Positions 1-12,880 of a DNA stretch of 64,000 nucleotides are shown here, one piece after another. How positions within the stretch are numbered: position 1 is the first letter of the stretch; each line of letters opens with the position of its first letter. Under the pieces are notes generated by a model. It was not told the DNA's origin, searched no databases, and saw nothing but the letters and a program-made list of their open reading frames with translations. A program made the position numbers and the translations under genes. The DNA is from Isoetes taiwanensis (Eukaryota > Streptophyta > Lycopodiopsida > Isoetales > Isoetaceae). The stretch is from NCBI GenBank assembly GCA_021234155.1, contig JAJEKV010000014.1:12503836-12567835 (forward strand), read 5' to 3'.

Positions 1-189
1 TTATAAAAGATTAATTTCCTCCATAAATGACCATATTTTCATATATATGAAATATAAAATTCATCGCATATTATACTCATAATTGCTAAAACTCAATGCT
101 TGAAAACATATTTTTATCTTGTTTACGTGTGCAGCCTAAACCAACTACCAAGCCTTAACCAACTTGACCTTGCTAAAGCCTTCTGGTGT

Positions 190-1378
190 GCCTTTTGCTA
201 GTTGTGCATTTTTTTTCTGTTCTTAATCCTAGGCAGCAGCACCTAGTTGATCTCAATCTTGACTTTCAAGGCCGAATGCATGTGGATTGGGGAGTCCGGC
301 ATCACCTAGGAGAACTAATGAAGTATCGAGCATCTTGGGCTACGGGGAGAATCATGAAGCCTCTGCTGCAAGACCTTGTGAGTATACAAAGCAAAAACAG
401 GGTATGCCTTGTCATTATTTTGAACTGAATATGCCAATTCTCGTCTCCTACTTTGATCCAAGCATGAATGCTAACAATTTTCTAAAAACTTTTAGGAGTG
501 CTACGTGAATATGGACACAAGAAAGGTTTCAAATTCTCTAAGTTAAAAAAGTGTTTCAAGAATGATGAGGTTAGAGCTTGGCTTGAGTATGTTATGAGTT
601 TAGGAGCTAACTCTTTGGGATGAATTGGTCAAGAAATTCTGGCAAGGTTTGGTAAGCTTTTGATCCTCGGATTTGATTTTTGAACTGCAAACCTTTTATA
701 TAAAGCATGGTGAGAGTGTTCACAAATATGTGGAAAGGTTTAATCTTTATCTTGTCAAGTGTTAGATTAACTAAGTTCCTAACCATACTTTTACACCTTG
801 TAGCATCTTTTTATTAGAGGTCCGGCAATACTGGGAAGATGCTTAAGATCCAAATACAAGAAGGCTTTTGGACGATACATAAGGCTTTCACTAAAGCCAC
901 TGAAATTGCAGATATGTTTTTTACTTTACCGAGATGATATGCACTCACCTCATGATCCCTTTTTCCAGATTATGAGCAGGAATACATGGGACCGGGACAC
1001 ATACAGCAGGTGTATCTTCAAAAAAAAAAAAAAAAACAAAAAATGGAGGATACCGAGGGTCTTGTAACAGATGAGAGCTGAGATAACCAAAGTATCGCAG
1101 GCTTTAGTCGAGGTGACCAAGCAACTTCATGGAGAACTCCAAATATGAAAAGAAAATTTATTCACCCCAGTGCTCACCATTCAAGAAACACTCATTCTTC
1201 TCGACATTGCTGGTATAGGCCTTGTACAAAATGTGGTAAAAGAGGGCATTTTGATAAGGAATGCCATGTGTGTGTATTTTGCAAAGTTGTGGAACATTAT
1301 GAGGATAGGTGTAGTGTAAAGGAGTATTTTGCTAGGCAAGAAAAATCTAAAGCTAATGAGCAAAATGCTTCCATCTAG
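190..1378 (+). pseudogene. gag: gag, gypsy copy A (capsid region and two zinc knuckles)
   Basis: Gag would package element RNA in cytoplasmic particles. The region around 290-650 reads in shifting frames as a retrotransposon gag domain (YGHKKG, EYVMSLGAN, ARFGKL) that matches copy B at 49010-49560. The frame at 1145-1378 ends in two CCHC knuckles, CTKCGKRGHFDKEC and CVFCKVVEHYEDRC, both with C-x2-C-x4-H-x4-C spacing. Several frameshifts and stops separate the two parts, and a 17-base A run lies at about 1020-1036. Identification as gag is firm; function is lost. The stretch just after the knuckles (about 1325-1360) is the uninterrupted version of the site where the 12.3-kb DNA transposon sits in copy B. 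Confidence 0.8.
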
Positions 1379-1429
1379 ATTTTGTGCGGAGATTGAAGAA
1401 CGGGGAGGAAATTATGGTTTTAAAATCCT

Positions 1430-2540
1430 TCAAAAACAAAAAATCAACCCCTGAGGGGATAGTCAACAATGGATCTATCGGGCTTCATGTTTAGCATTAT
1501 TTGTCATGTTCCATGTTGTGCCATGCATGTGCCGACTTACCCTGGCTACCGAGGGAAGCAAAGCATCCATTCAATTTGGTGAAACCACTTTAACATTTAA
1601 ATTAGTCTCATCTTTTATTTGATTTGATAAGATCTGTGTCAGGAGCCAAGCAAATGTCTGCAAACCTTTGACAGCCGTTTTTTTAGCCGGAGACATACTT
1701 TAAAAGCTTTTATTTGTGTAGGACAATGAACCCTTGATGCAAGGTTTATCCAAGCTGATAAATGTGAACAGACCAGATACAGTAGTGGCTTGTTGGAGAA
1801 GCTCTGGTGGGAAATGATGCAGTGGACCAACTGTCCAAGTTCAATCAGGTAATGGCTTTCATAGATGTCTGACAGTTTGCACATGTACATTGTACTTGAT
1901 CAATTGTGATAAAGGAGAAGGGGGGGGTTATTGTTACGTTATTTTCTTTTGAGCCTTCTCTTTCTGCGAATGCATTTCTTACAAGAACATGTCTTTTTAA
2001 AGTAGGAAGAGGCATATTAGATAATGACATGTCTAGTGATAACATTTTATCTGCGGAATCTAGTGTCCAAAATTTTGTGGATGTCAAGGGTTTATAAGGT
2101 TCCAAAGATCATATCCGAAAGTATTGATGCAAAGAATCGAACGTGTATGGACAATTAATGATGAGAATGGTCCAACTTCCGAGAAGGATAATTCGAAGTT
2201 CGTAACCAAAAAGTTAGATGACAAACCACAAGAAGTAGCGGCTTCATCCACTTGTCGACGGTTGAAAAAATCCTTGAGTCCTGAGACAAGGAAAAGACCC
2301 ATTAAACATCGGTGTAGCTCTAAGAGATTAATTGATGACCAAGTTTCCAAGATTAAGCCTAAGCAACCTAGCAGCAGCTAGTGATAGTTTTCCTCCAATT
2401 GTCGTCTTGTGGTGGTATTGATATACACTTCTCCATCGCTGCGCAGTAAGGTGACCCTATTTATTTTCCACGCCTTGAACATCAAATTGGCCAATTGAAT
2501 ATTGCTCAAAATTAGTCATTTCCAAAACTTCCCAAAGAAA
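1430..2540. other. Unexplained sequence between gag and protease tail of copy A
   Basis: In copy B the gag-to-protease linker is only about 400 bp once the LINE is removed. In copy A similarity to that linker stops near 1430 and protease-like sequence resumes only near 2550. The protease core (DGGSPLN in copy B) is not found here. The stretch contains a lysine/arginine/serine-rich frame at 2124-2381 and a frame at 1906-2097, neither of which I recognise. It may be an old insertion accompanied by a deletion, or strongly diverged element DNA. Confidence 0.4.
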
Positions 2541-2549
2541 TCTAGTTAT

Positions 2550-3200
2550 GTGGATAATAGAGACATTCAAATATGTTGAAGGTATTATTGTTGCAGCTAC
2601 CTTTACTATGGTTGCTTTTGAAGGATAGAGGAGAAATTAGATATTTATGATTTGCTATTGGGAAGGAAGTGGATTTCTACAGTTGATGCAGGGCCCTGTT
2701 TGGTCAAAAGGGAATGCACTATTTCCAATGGTAAGAAAAAGGTAACACTATACAACAAAGTAGGTGAATTTGAAGCCTTAAATTTCATAGAAGAAGAGAT
2801 GATGTTGTACCCATGTGGAGTTTGAATTAAATACAACTGATCCAATATCCAACTTGAAACTCCCCATGCGCCTAGCTTTGCGTAACAAATTTTTTGCTTA
2901 CTTATGGTTTTGATGGTGGTGTTTCTAAAAAGATTGAGTGTTGCTTCCTCTGCTGCTATCCTCAAAGATTTTTCTAATAGACTACTTGCAAAAAGTAGAA
3001 GAGAATTTTCCTAACACAACCTCAAATATGGCGTAATATAAGGCTCGATAGCGGGCCTCCAAGAAGCTAAGAATTTGAATATTAATGAAGTTGTTATCTT
3101 TGAGATTCTCAGCTTGTTCAAGACTTGAGGCTTTGTCATGTGCCAAGGGAACAATGGTGAAGCTGATGCACTTTAAAAAGTGTTCTTCTTGAGCACTTAA
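2550..3200 (+). pseudogene. Protease C-terminal remnant and RNase H-like domain, gypsy copy A
   Basis: Near 2590-2640 the translation matches the end of the copy B protease frame (VAFEG). From about 2895 a second domain follows in broken frames: AYLWF then the equivalent of copy B DGGVSK, an AILKDS-like stretch, a YKA-R motif and finally CHVPRE near 3130-3155, which is the tail signature of RNase H-type domains (HVPRE-N-ADAL). It lies upstream of RT, as in copies B and C. Frameshifts and stops prevent translation. Confidence 0.55.
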
Positions 3201-3459
3201 TGAGGGAGCAATTCAAGAAGAGGAACTAGAGAAAAATGCACCGCAACAACTCTATCCTATTCGGTAATCAATGCGATTGAGGAGAAACAAAACAAGCCAA
3301 GTTAAATTGAACAAAAGGGTCTAGATAGAGTCTATATGTTGGAGACTTATTCAATGAAGAGGATAACACCTTTGTTACCAATTTTTTGATGATTGGAAGG
3401 ATATTTTCACTTTGGGACTATGATGAGTTAGTTGGTGGCCGACAAAAAGGATATGTGAG

Positions 3460-4870
3460 TTTGAGATAAAAATCAAGGAAGGTATGAAACCCGTGGTTCA
3501 AAAGCTCAGAAGAATTAATGCATCCTTATTAGGCCTAATCAAAGAGGAATTGTATAAAATGAAGGATGCAGGTGTGATTGCAAAGATTGTAAATCCTGAG
3601 TGGCTATCTTGCATTGTGCCAAGAGAAAAGAAAACTAAAACTATAAAGGGATTTGCATTGACTATAGGGACTTGAATAAAGCTACCATTAAAGATTGCTA
3701 CCCTTTGCCTTTTTTTGGAAGAAGTTTTACATCTTACATTTGCAGGCAAGGAAATATATTCTTCTTAGATGGCCTTTAGGTTTCAACCAAATAAGCATAA
3801 AGGAGAAAGATCGCCCAAAGACCTCATTCATTACTAACCTTGGGGAACATTTGCCATGAAGAGGATGCCCTTTGGATTAATGGGAATGCATCTACAACTT
3901 TCCAAAGGGCCATGGACACTATTTTCAAGGATATGCCCTCAAATTGCATTTCGCGGTCTCCTTGGATGATCTTTGCTTTAGGACTTCCCTCACGGATCAT
4001 TTTGATTTTCTAGGGACTAAATTATTTACCTTGTGCAGGAAAGGAGGTGTCAGCTTAAACCCAAAAAAGTGTCTTTTATGCTCAAGAGAAGAATTGCTTG
4101 GACATGTAGTGTCTATAAAAGGTATTGGGATGCTATGCTAAAGTTGAGGCTTTGAAGAAACTGGCTCTCCAAAAACACTCCAAACAGTAAAAAGCTTCAT
4201 GGGAATGACTAGTTTTCTAAGAATGTATGTCCCTCACTTTTCACACACTATGAATCCAATTTCTAACCTCACAAAGGTTGGAAAATTTTCAAGAGTGAAA
4301 AACATATTCTGATTGATTGAAATGAAAGAGTGTCAAGAATCATTTGATAAAATCATCAATGCCATCTATCATTCTATTCTGCTAAAGCCCCCAGGACTTA
4401 AAGAAGCATTTTAAAGCCTATATATTAGTGTCACTAAAAGGGCAATTGGTGTTTTCATTGCTACAAGAAGACCATGTTATTACTTTTGCCAGCAAAATGT
4501 GGTCCGACATCGAGCTAAGATATCCTAGATTGGAAAAAGTGCAATTGCTTTGATTTTTTTTTTTTTTGATAGAAAGGCGGGACATTTGCTACAAAATAAC
4601 CAAACTCAAGTTTATATGAGGCAAAACCCTCTATCTCTCCTCTTTTGCAAAGAAACAACCAAAAGCAAAGTTGTGTAGATGGGCTTTGCAAAGTTCAGCT
4701 TATAACATTCTTGTCAAAGTGGTGAACTTAGTTGAAAATCCCGGTTCATATCTACCTTATGCTCTATTTGAACACGAGGACTAAGAAGGACTAAATGATG
4801 TTGATAGTGTTACTAACTTGGTTGCTTTTTATGCAAAAGATTTGACCGGGCAATGTGATATCGGGGAATT
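3460..4870 (+). pseudogene. pol: Reverse transcriptase and RNase H, gypsy copy A
   Basis: RT copies the element RNA to DNA and RNase H removes the RNA strand. Frame 3484-3675 gives the RT N-terminal part (LIKEELYKMKDAGVIAKI, then EWLSCIVP). After a frameshift come CYPLP near 3700 and a broken FLDGFSG-like block. The segment 3840-3935 corresponds to the WGTFAMKRMPFGL and ATFQRAMDTIFKDM region. Frame 3944-4141 holds SLDDLCF, the YxDD-box counterpart, then LNPKKC and LGHVVS of the thumb. The RNase H region continues to about 4870 with stops. The match to copy B (28257-29600) is collinear. Confidence 0.75.
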
Positions 4871-4989
4871 ACATTGATAACAATGAGGTGCCAAAGAACT
4901 TGAGCAAGAATCCAAGAAAGGAGGTTTAAAGAGAAAATGTAAAAAATTCAGTTGGTTGGGGATGTGTTATGCAAGGTTGACAAGGAGGA

Positions 4990-6120
4990 TTATTGTTGAG
5001 GTGTGTTGATTATGAGGAGGCCAAAATGATCATTGAGGCGTGTCATGAGGGTATATGTGATGGACATTTTGTCACGACAATAACCGCGAAAAAATCTTGA
5101 GGTCAGGTTATTTTGACCCACCTTTTTCAAAGATTGCTATGATGTTATAAATGTTGTCATAAATGCCAAATTTTTGGTAGGAGAACATTGCAACCAGCCC
5201 CTCCTCATCACTATAACTCTCCAGACCATTCCGGACCGGGGTCTAGATTTTATAGGTTCAATAGATCCACCTTCCTCATTTCAAAGACGGTTCATACTTG
5301 TAGCCACGATTACTTTTACCAAAATAGGCTGAAGCAATTCCCTTAGGGGAGGCAAATGCCTATATCATGCTAGATTCCCTCCATGAAAATATATGTGCCA
5401 AATTTGGGATTCCTTCAAAATCATCCTCGATAGGGGAAGCTAGTTTATGAGTCAAACCATTACATTATTGCTACACTCAAGGTTAAACACACTAAAAGTT
5501 CAGCCTATACCCTCGGGGCAATGGCCAAGCAGAGTCAACCAACAAAGTTCTTGAGTCAATTCTGAAGAAGACCATCAGCATTTCCAAAAAAAGATTGGCA
5601 CCTTAAAACTCCATGATGCACTATGGGCTTATAGAACTCTTGTTATCAAGGCTTCCACCCAAACACACACCTTTTCAGTCTGGTCTATGGTATAGAACCA
5701 GTAGTGACAATTGAATTAGAACTTCCATCACTCGGACTAGCATACTAGATAAACTTAGAAATGGATGATGCTTTAAAAGGAAAGGCGTGTGAGGGATTGC
5801 TGCAGCTTGAAGGGCACGTATGAGGCAGTAAAAATGTTGTCATGATTAAAAAAGGCTAAGGATATTGCAGCATTCAAGGCTGCTCACAAACTGTGGTACT
5901 CTCAAATCCCGGGTGAGCTTGTTTTGAAATGGAATAAAGCAAAAGGAAGACATAGCGGCTAAATTTGAAAATCTTTGGGAAGGGCCTTTGAAGTTGTTGG
6001 CACAACAAGAAAAGATTCTTATTGACTAAAAAGATGTGTTTGATGGCAAGAGAATTAATCTAATCAATCAATATTCTACATTTGAAAGGTATTGGCAACA
6101 ACATATTTGCGTTAAGCTTG
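4990..6120 (+). pseudogene. pol: Integrase, gypsy copy A
   Basis: Integrase would join element DNA to the chromosome. Broken frames contain the zinc-binding region near 5030-5180, the catalytic core start near 5230-5300, and the block equivalent to copy B PQGNGQAESTNK near 5510-5550. These are followed by the TP(F)-VYG-E segment near 5660-5700 and a C-terminal part near 5930-6100 (KWNKA, then AKFENLWEGPF) resembling the GPY/F module. Stops and shifts are frequent. Copy B at 26993-28260 supports each block. Confidence 0.7.
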
Positions 6121-6898
6121 TTTAGTTAAAAAGATTATTTGAAATTTTAGGTAGGTTAGTTTAGTTTGCTTTGTTTTGGTGATATTGCAAAAGCAAAAAA
6201 AAAAAAACAAAAGAAAAGAAAGAAAGAGAAATTACAAAAAACAATTACCGGGAGTATTAGATTTGAAGTATTTGTTTTCAAATTTTACTATTTGCATAAA
6301 TTAGTCTTTTGAATTCGAGATACTACGATGCAAGAATAGAAGATTTGTGCGGTGTCATTCATTTAGGATTCAAATCAATTTCTAATATCGCTCAAGCTTT
6401 AATTCCTAGCGAGGGACATACGGATTCTGCGATCATTCATCCAATACTCATTCACTTCTCCTCATTCATCCTCATATCTATAGCTCTTTGCCATTTCCTA
6501 CAACAAGGACAGCTCATTTGTACTAACAAATCTTTGGTCCCGCAACAGGAGAGACATATTCCATTTCCATTCATGCACAAGAGTTGCCTATGATCCATAA
6601 AACTTCAGCTCCTCATTCTCTTTCCACCAAATCCATTATTTAATTGTCACATGTCCATCCAGCTCACATGCTTCACTAATGATCACACTTATCATGAAGG
6701 TTCATTTGCAAATCACTTCCATGTTCACATTCCCATCATCTTGAAATCATCACCACCATTTTGTCTTCAATCCATTGAGATTCATTTGAATTTCCAAACA
6801 TACCTTCACATTTGCGGTTAGTTGAGTTCTGTCCTCATTATCAAGCAACAAACAAGAGGGTGAAGGGACGGCCATTTCTTTTAGTTTGCATAAATCTT
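6121..6898 (+). other. Non-coding 3' internal region of gypsy copy A
   Basis: About 780 bp between the integrase end and the 3' LTR; copy B has about 710 bp at the same place. It contains an A/G-rich run at 6196-6235. The frame at 6309-6593 has no recognisable domain. Similarity to reversed 26280-26990 is patchy. Confidence 0.55.
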
Positions 6899-9143
6899 TG
6901 CCATGCTAGCGGCATGGAAAGCAACACACATTTTCATATTCTCATGCTTTCAAGCTCAATGCCTACATTTCATCTCCTAAGGCAAATTGGCCTAGAAGAT
7001 TTTTCTAGTCAAAACTTCTCCTTTATATGTCATTCACATCCCACACTTATCATACCATCACCATCTTATTGAAGCACAAATCTCCCACTTGACTTGGTCA
7101 TACACATGGCGGAGGTCAAAACTCTCTCTAGAAGTCAAATGGTGAGAGAGATTGCAAAATTCCTAAAGAAACAATTAAAAGTCAAATTTGCCTAGAAAAT
7201 GCAAATATATGCATTAGTACTTAAATTTAACCTATGGCATCTTTCAAAAGGCCAAGTCACCATACATGTCACCTTCATTTGCCATGTCACATCATACACG
7301 TGTCACCCCTTTGAAATTCCATCCTTTGCAAAAAATTCTTCAATTTAAAGTGTATAAGTTCACAAGGGTGACATATTCACTACTACCACATCATCACCTA
7401 CACCTCCCATCATCATCCACATGTCATACACATCATCTCCACATCTTCTCATGTTTTGACTAGAAAAATATTCTTGTAGCCAACTTGTTTGACACCCTAT
7501 CACTCCTACTTGCCATGTCATCCTTGCATTGCCAACTCATCATGCCTACATGCCACATCACCATTCTTATACCCCTTTTCAAAGCAAAAAATTGAAAAAC
7601 CTTTTTGCAAAAAAGATTCTACCATCATAGAGAGCATAAAAAGATCCTTTTTAAAAAAGAAATTTGAAAAATCATCGTTTTTTGGGCCTTCAAATATGAT
7701 TTCTTTGGGGTGTGCCTGACCTTATATTTGCAAAAAATGTTTCTATCACCCCAAAAAGCCTAGATTCCTCTGCCAATCACCCCTTCCACGTGGTATATTG
7801 ATATAGGCGTGGAATAAGGATACCGCGGATATAACCGCATGAATTTATTAATAATAATGATTTTGTTTTGTTGTTATATACCACTGGTCTTCCCATATGA
7901 ATTTGGCACTGTGGGATATTTGAGAAAAATTTGCCAGAACCATAATCTCTGGAAATGCGATCAGGCAAATTGGCTTGAGCAACCACCCAGTTCATGACCG
8001 GGCAGGTCGGGATTATCACATATGACACCAAGAATTCATCACATGCGGCTAAAAACAAAACATTAGTCGGATTGGCCAAGAACGGGCAAAGCAGGGGAAT
8101 TTTGAAGGGGTTTTGTTTCGAGGAGAAGATTTTCGAGGAGGTGAGAGAGGCATGAATCAATTACCTTTGAAGAAGGACTGGTTCATACATCTGAGCTGAT
8201 TGCGCCTTCCAAACATGATATTTAGTGGCGAATGATTGACAAATTTGTGTTGTTTACTTGATTGTATACCTTTTTTTTCATCACGCGGCCCAAGACTTAG
8301 GAGCTTTGGGATTAGTATTGTTTGCGTGGGTGGATCCTGGAGGTTGAATAAAATCGAACCTTCTTGACAAATTTATGAGTGCTTCCTATTGATTTTGTGA
8401 TGGACAATTCCTATGCATTACCTTTGCGGCATCTCACGGAGAAAGAAAAAAGCAGAAGCATTGCCTATAAGCATCTATAGTATAAGTTCACTGTAATCAA
8501 AAATGTTTGCTTTGATTTCATTGGTGGAAGTTTAAGCACGCTCCACGGGGTCATTGATCCAGAATTGCAACTCCATACTTATATTCTGCTCAAGTAGCTC
8601 AACAGTTCATTTGCATAGTCATTGTAGGCATTGAATGGCATAGAAAAAAAAAAAGTGCATCCAAACATCTAGCAATACCCAAATTTATCGCTGTTCATAT
8701 TCTCGTGATTGCAAAACTAAAAATCAAAATTCAACTGGAATATTGCCAATGTGCGTATATTTTAGAGAGGATTGACATCAGATCTCAAAAAGAAGCCACC
8801 TTTATCAAGTTTATAATTTAACTCTCTGCCATGGATATGGACCAAAAATTGACTTAGTCACAATGCTTATTTGACAAACTTGCTCTTTATCCGAAATCTT
8901 CTCGGACTTTTTTTTCCAACATCCTTCAAGGTCCTATACCTCGAGAATCAAGAATCATGAGTAAAATCCTTTAGTTTGCATTTGGCATGCATGCACTTGC
9001 AGCAGACTTTTCTCTTTAGGGAAAGTTATTCTTAATCATTGTTAGAGCATTTTTTTTGGTTTTCACTTTCAGTGATTGCCTCAAGCAACACAGGAGGGTT
9101 CCTAAAACCACGGTTGAAGGTTTTGCAGGGAACACCTTCAACA
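6899..9143 (+). repeat. 3' LTR of gypsy copy A
   Basis: The LTR begins with TGCCATGCTA near 6899 and ends with ACACCTTCAACA at 9143. Its inner landmarks match, in reverse orientation, the two copy B LTRs: the serial CATCAC/CATGTC-rich part at 7250-7560, a TTGCAAAA-rich part at 7560-7740 and the GATTGCCTCAAGCAAC block near 9073-9089. Length is about 2.25 kb against about 2.5 kb for the copy B LTRs. Frames inside it (for example 7777-8160 minus) are not considered genes. Confidence 0.75.
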
Positions 9144-12100
9144 CTTTTCTCTAGTCAAAACATATCTCTCAGTACCATTCATCATTGTATATCCATCATC
9201 TTGAAGAGCAAAATTTCACTCCGGTTTGTCATGATTCACCAAGGTCATTCTCTCCCTGATGTCGAGGAAGAGTGCACCAAGTTCCCTAAGAGGAAGAGTC
9301 AGGCAATGTGCTTGATCCGGCCGGTTGATGGGTCGTGTATGTGTACTCGTAATAGTATATACAAGTTTGACATGCGTGCAGAGATAAAACGTGATGCATG
9401 CAAGATAGACACATGCGTATGAGACACATGGAAGCGAGCCCAGCCCAGGTCTGGTGAGGGGCCAGGTGGCGAGGAGGGGGTTTGGAAGCTTTTGGGCGGA
9501 ATACTTGAAGGAGAATTCCATCGGTGTAAAGAGCTTGGAGCTTTTCACCTGCATCGGATCTTTTTTCTTAAATTGAAAAGATTTGGATTCCAAGATTTTT
9601 GGAGCAGGGGATATTGCACATCTTTGTTGTGCTATTGTTAAATTTGTGTGTGGATAAGTGTTGCTATGAGATTACTTTAAGATCTAGAGTAAGTAAAAAG
9701 TAACCATGATGAATCATTTTGCTAAGCATGGGCTGCAACAAGCGGTTTTTCCACGCAATAGAGTCCCGGAAGGAGCTAGAACTTTTGGGCATCTAATATG
9801 GCCTGGAACATGCCAATTTGGCATACTAATGGGGCGAAATGAAAGAATCAAGATAGATTTAATTGAACTAGGGTGGGATTCCGGATCAGAAATAGGTTCG
9901 TTAGTTTTCTGTTTTTGTATTTGTTAATTAATTTGTGAATGTTAATATTTTTGTTGGTTGCATATTAAAGAAATGTCACTAATGAAAAATCTGAATATAA
10001 TAAGATATTGGCCGGAGAGCATTCACAAAGGTAAGTCAGTCGCGATTCTGCGGGGAGATTGGGGAAATACAAAGTAAGAAAATATGTTGAAACTTATTGT
10101 TTGAATTACTTATTATTAATAATTTGAATGTCAGGATAATTATATGGGCTTGCTCCTTGAGATGGGGGCTAGCCTAAGCGATTGAAAGGTGTCTGACGAT
10201 TCGCAGTTGAAGACCTTCACAATTTTAAAATTTGGAAAGATGTATTGGAGGTTCCACTTTGCATGTGGAAATAATTTGATTAGCTATGGAATTTTAATAT
10301 TAAAACTATAAAACCATAGCTAAGGGTCTTAAAGTAATAATATTTGGGAAGTTAGTTACGCATGATTTTTGTACTTGATTAATTGAGACCTTATTTGCAT
10401 CTAAAACAAGTGGGTTCTTTATTAAAGATTTAGATCTTTGAAATTACTATCCCAATATGGGTAGGTTGTATGGGCAACCTTGGCGGGGTATGGTTTAGAC
10501 ACTTGTCTAGGGAAATATCTTAAGGAACATTACATGTTGTTGTCATAGCTATTATGTCACAATGCTTGATGTTTTTTTATGTATTTGGATCCTTGAGAAT
10601 TAGGACTTCTAGGTTACATTGGCCTAAGTTATACGGCAATTGGAAGATTAAATTCTTCTTCAATATAGTTGATTAAAGTTTTTCATATCAACATAGATCT
10701 AGCCTTAAAAAGTATTGACAGAATTACGAGGTTGCCGGGGAGGATCAGCTTCGGCGGAACTTTTGTCACACAATCAAGTTGTTACACAAAGTTGCACGCA
10801 AGCTTTATGTATTGCTAGTATAAATTGATCCATGTCACCCATTGTCAAGTCACCATGCAGCGGCGTTCGGCCACCGATATCTCACGGTCCCGGAAGCATT
10901 ATCTTTATCACTATATCACGCCCGTACATGCCACTCCGGCGGTATGCGGCCATAATACGAGCCGGATAAGTAGCCCTAGGGGCAACTTGCTGGAAATATG
11001 TCCACATGTTATTAATGTGCATATGCATTAATGTAGACTTTCCCATGTAGGCATATTTTTTTTGCCACCTAGCCATTAAAAGCAAGTGGGCCCTTTTCAA
11101 TTATCCACATGCCAAGGGAGGGATGGTGGACCCTAACCTAACCCCATGTCTATTTGGGGTAGGGAAACCCTAACTTGCTAGTTTTTAAAGATCCATAGGG
11201 TTTTAGGCTCACATTTTTGCGTGCCCGGAGCCAAACAGCCTCGAGCAGCTGCCCAAGCGAAGATAAGCACCATCGAGTTTTCTGAAGTTGATTAGCTCGG
11301 TGAAATGAGTTGAACTCGGTCGGGAGGAGCCACCGGGGGATCGGTATTTGAGGTCAGTTTAATGGCTTCAACGTCTTCTAGTCATAGAACCGGTAAAAGT
11401 TTAGACTATTGAATTGCCCATATGACTATATCCTAGATCTCGGACACTAACTAAAAAGAACCTAACTCTATGTTATAGATTAGATCTAGTTCTTTGGATT
11501 TAATACGGCGTGTATATGGGCCGATGTTTCTCTGGCGAACTCCTTGTATTGTGTGGGAGGGGGTGTTAAGGGGCCACTGGCCGGTGTGAGATTGATGCTC
11601 CTAGAATAGCCTCTCTAGCACCTGCTGTGGGTCGCTTTGTGTGCAAGGCCACGGTTGTGGGTGAAGGGGGGCAGGCGGCTAAGAAGAGGTTCATGTCGAC
11701 TCTTGAAATAATCCCTACGGTTATTAATAAAAGGCCTACACGAGGGGATCATAAGTGACTAGGTCTAATGGCTTACTGCTTGTGAGTCTTGAATTAAAAG
11801 CATGGACCACCGACACCAGGTGTACACTTTCCGATTAAGGTTCGGTCAGATAAAGGCCATTGGCCCTCTAGTCACCTGAATTACATGCAGAGATCTCTGG
11901 AGGGAGTGATCCCTTCTGCCCCATGGGGCGGGAGGATGAGACCGGGGAATAGCCCCTTTGGCTATGCATCCCGTGGCGAACTCTGATCCCGGTCGAACAC
12001 TTTTCGGCCTATACGCAAAGTGTGCACCTGAGGAGAGGTCAGTGGAACAACCGTGCCATGTTCTCATGCCGGCCAAATCCATTGCCATGAACTGCATGCG

Positions 12101-12442
12101 CAGGAACTGCGGAACCAAGCCGTCGATCCATTCCCTTGAAGTCGAGCCTTGGGTAGGGATTTCCTATGTGATATTCGATCATTGTGTATCGCAGAGATGA
12201 TGATGCACCACCCTTACGGGTGGTTGGAGGATATGTTGAATCTTACGACGTAGCAATATTTGCGCTTCAGCGACTAGGTAGGCCACGAGGGGCGAGGGGT
12301 AGGGGAATGACACCTTCACTCTTCCTTTGGGACTGCGTCCGCGGATGCGGTGATATGTGGAGGGCCTGCGTATCCGGTGTGCGGTGGTATGAGGAAGAAC
12401 TCTGTTTGTATACGGTCGCGAGACGCTATGCGGTAGAGGGCG
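9144..12442. other. Unassigned intergenic DNA
   Basis: No frame in this 3.3 kb carries a motif I recognise. Two antisense frames overlap at 9039-9422 (+) and 9216-9593 (-), which is typical of chance. GC content rises at 11.2-12.4 kb, but no rRNA or tRNA signature is seen. A stretch starting near 10989 (TGCTGGAAATATGTCC) resembles the start of a copia-type LTR; no partner copy was found in this window. Confidence 0.4.
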
Positions 12443-12880
12443 TCACACCATCCACATCACCACAAAGCATGCCATGTCATCACATACATGTATCACCTTT
12501 CATGAGATTTTTGACCTAAGTAAAGTCATTTGACATAGGTGGACATGTCTCATTCATTATTCCATCATGCCAAAATGCCTCCCACATCATCTACGGTGTC
12601 ACACACATCATTTCCACCCTGCAAAAGTTTTGACGGAAAAGAGGCATTTTGCCAATTTGCTTTCGACATCACATCATCTCATATTGCCATGTTACCTTCC
12701 ATTTGCCAACTCACATACCAACTTGCCACTTCATCATATTTTGCCCCATTTTTGGGTTAAAAGCCAAGCGTTCCTTTGCAAAAAAGTTTTCTTTCCATGT
12801 CATAGAGCATCAAAAATTCCCCAATCACAGCATTTGCTGCTTCCTACAAGGGGCGAGGGGCCAGGAAGTGACCAGTGCCC
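12443..12880 (+). repeat. Gypsy LTR fragment, plus orientation
   Basis: This stretch has the same CATCAC/CATGTC-rich composition and word order as 7250-7740 of the copy A LTR, including the catgtca-tagagcatcaaaa block and the preceding TTGCAAAA-rich part. No internal region is attached on either side. It is best read as a truncated LTR left by recombination or deletion. Confidence 0.5.

Larger units (their letters stand above)
1..9143 (+). mobile_element. Ty3/gypsy retrotransposon copy A, 5' end outside window, 3' LTR present
   Basis: Plus-strand remains of a gypsy element, in order gag (about 190-1378), protease tail and RNase H-like domain (about 2550-3200), RT and RNase H (3460-4870), integrase (about 4990-6120), non-coding 3' part and a 3' LTR (6899-9143). 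Order and peptides match the minus-strand copy B at 17271-58511 throughout, so the assignment rests on two independent copies. No chromodomain is visible after the integrase. Every reading frame is broken by stops and shifts, so the copy is dead. The 5' LTR would lie left of base 1. Confidence 0.85.

Noticed and set aside
7777-8160. 127-codon minus frame
   Set aside because: Lies inside the gypsy LTR and has no counterpart in the other LTR copies.
9039-9593. Two opposing frames of about 125 codons
   Set aside because: They overlap on opposite strands, partly in the LTR end, with no protein motif on either.
11230-12440. GC-richer stretch considered as rDNA or organelle insert
   Set aside because: No conserved rRNA, tRNA or organelle gene words were recognised.
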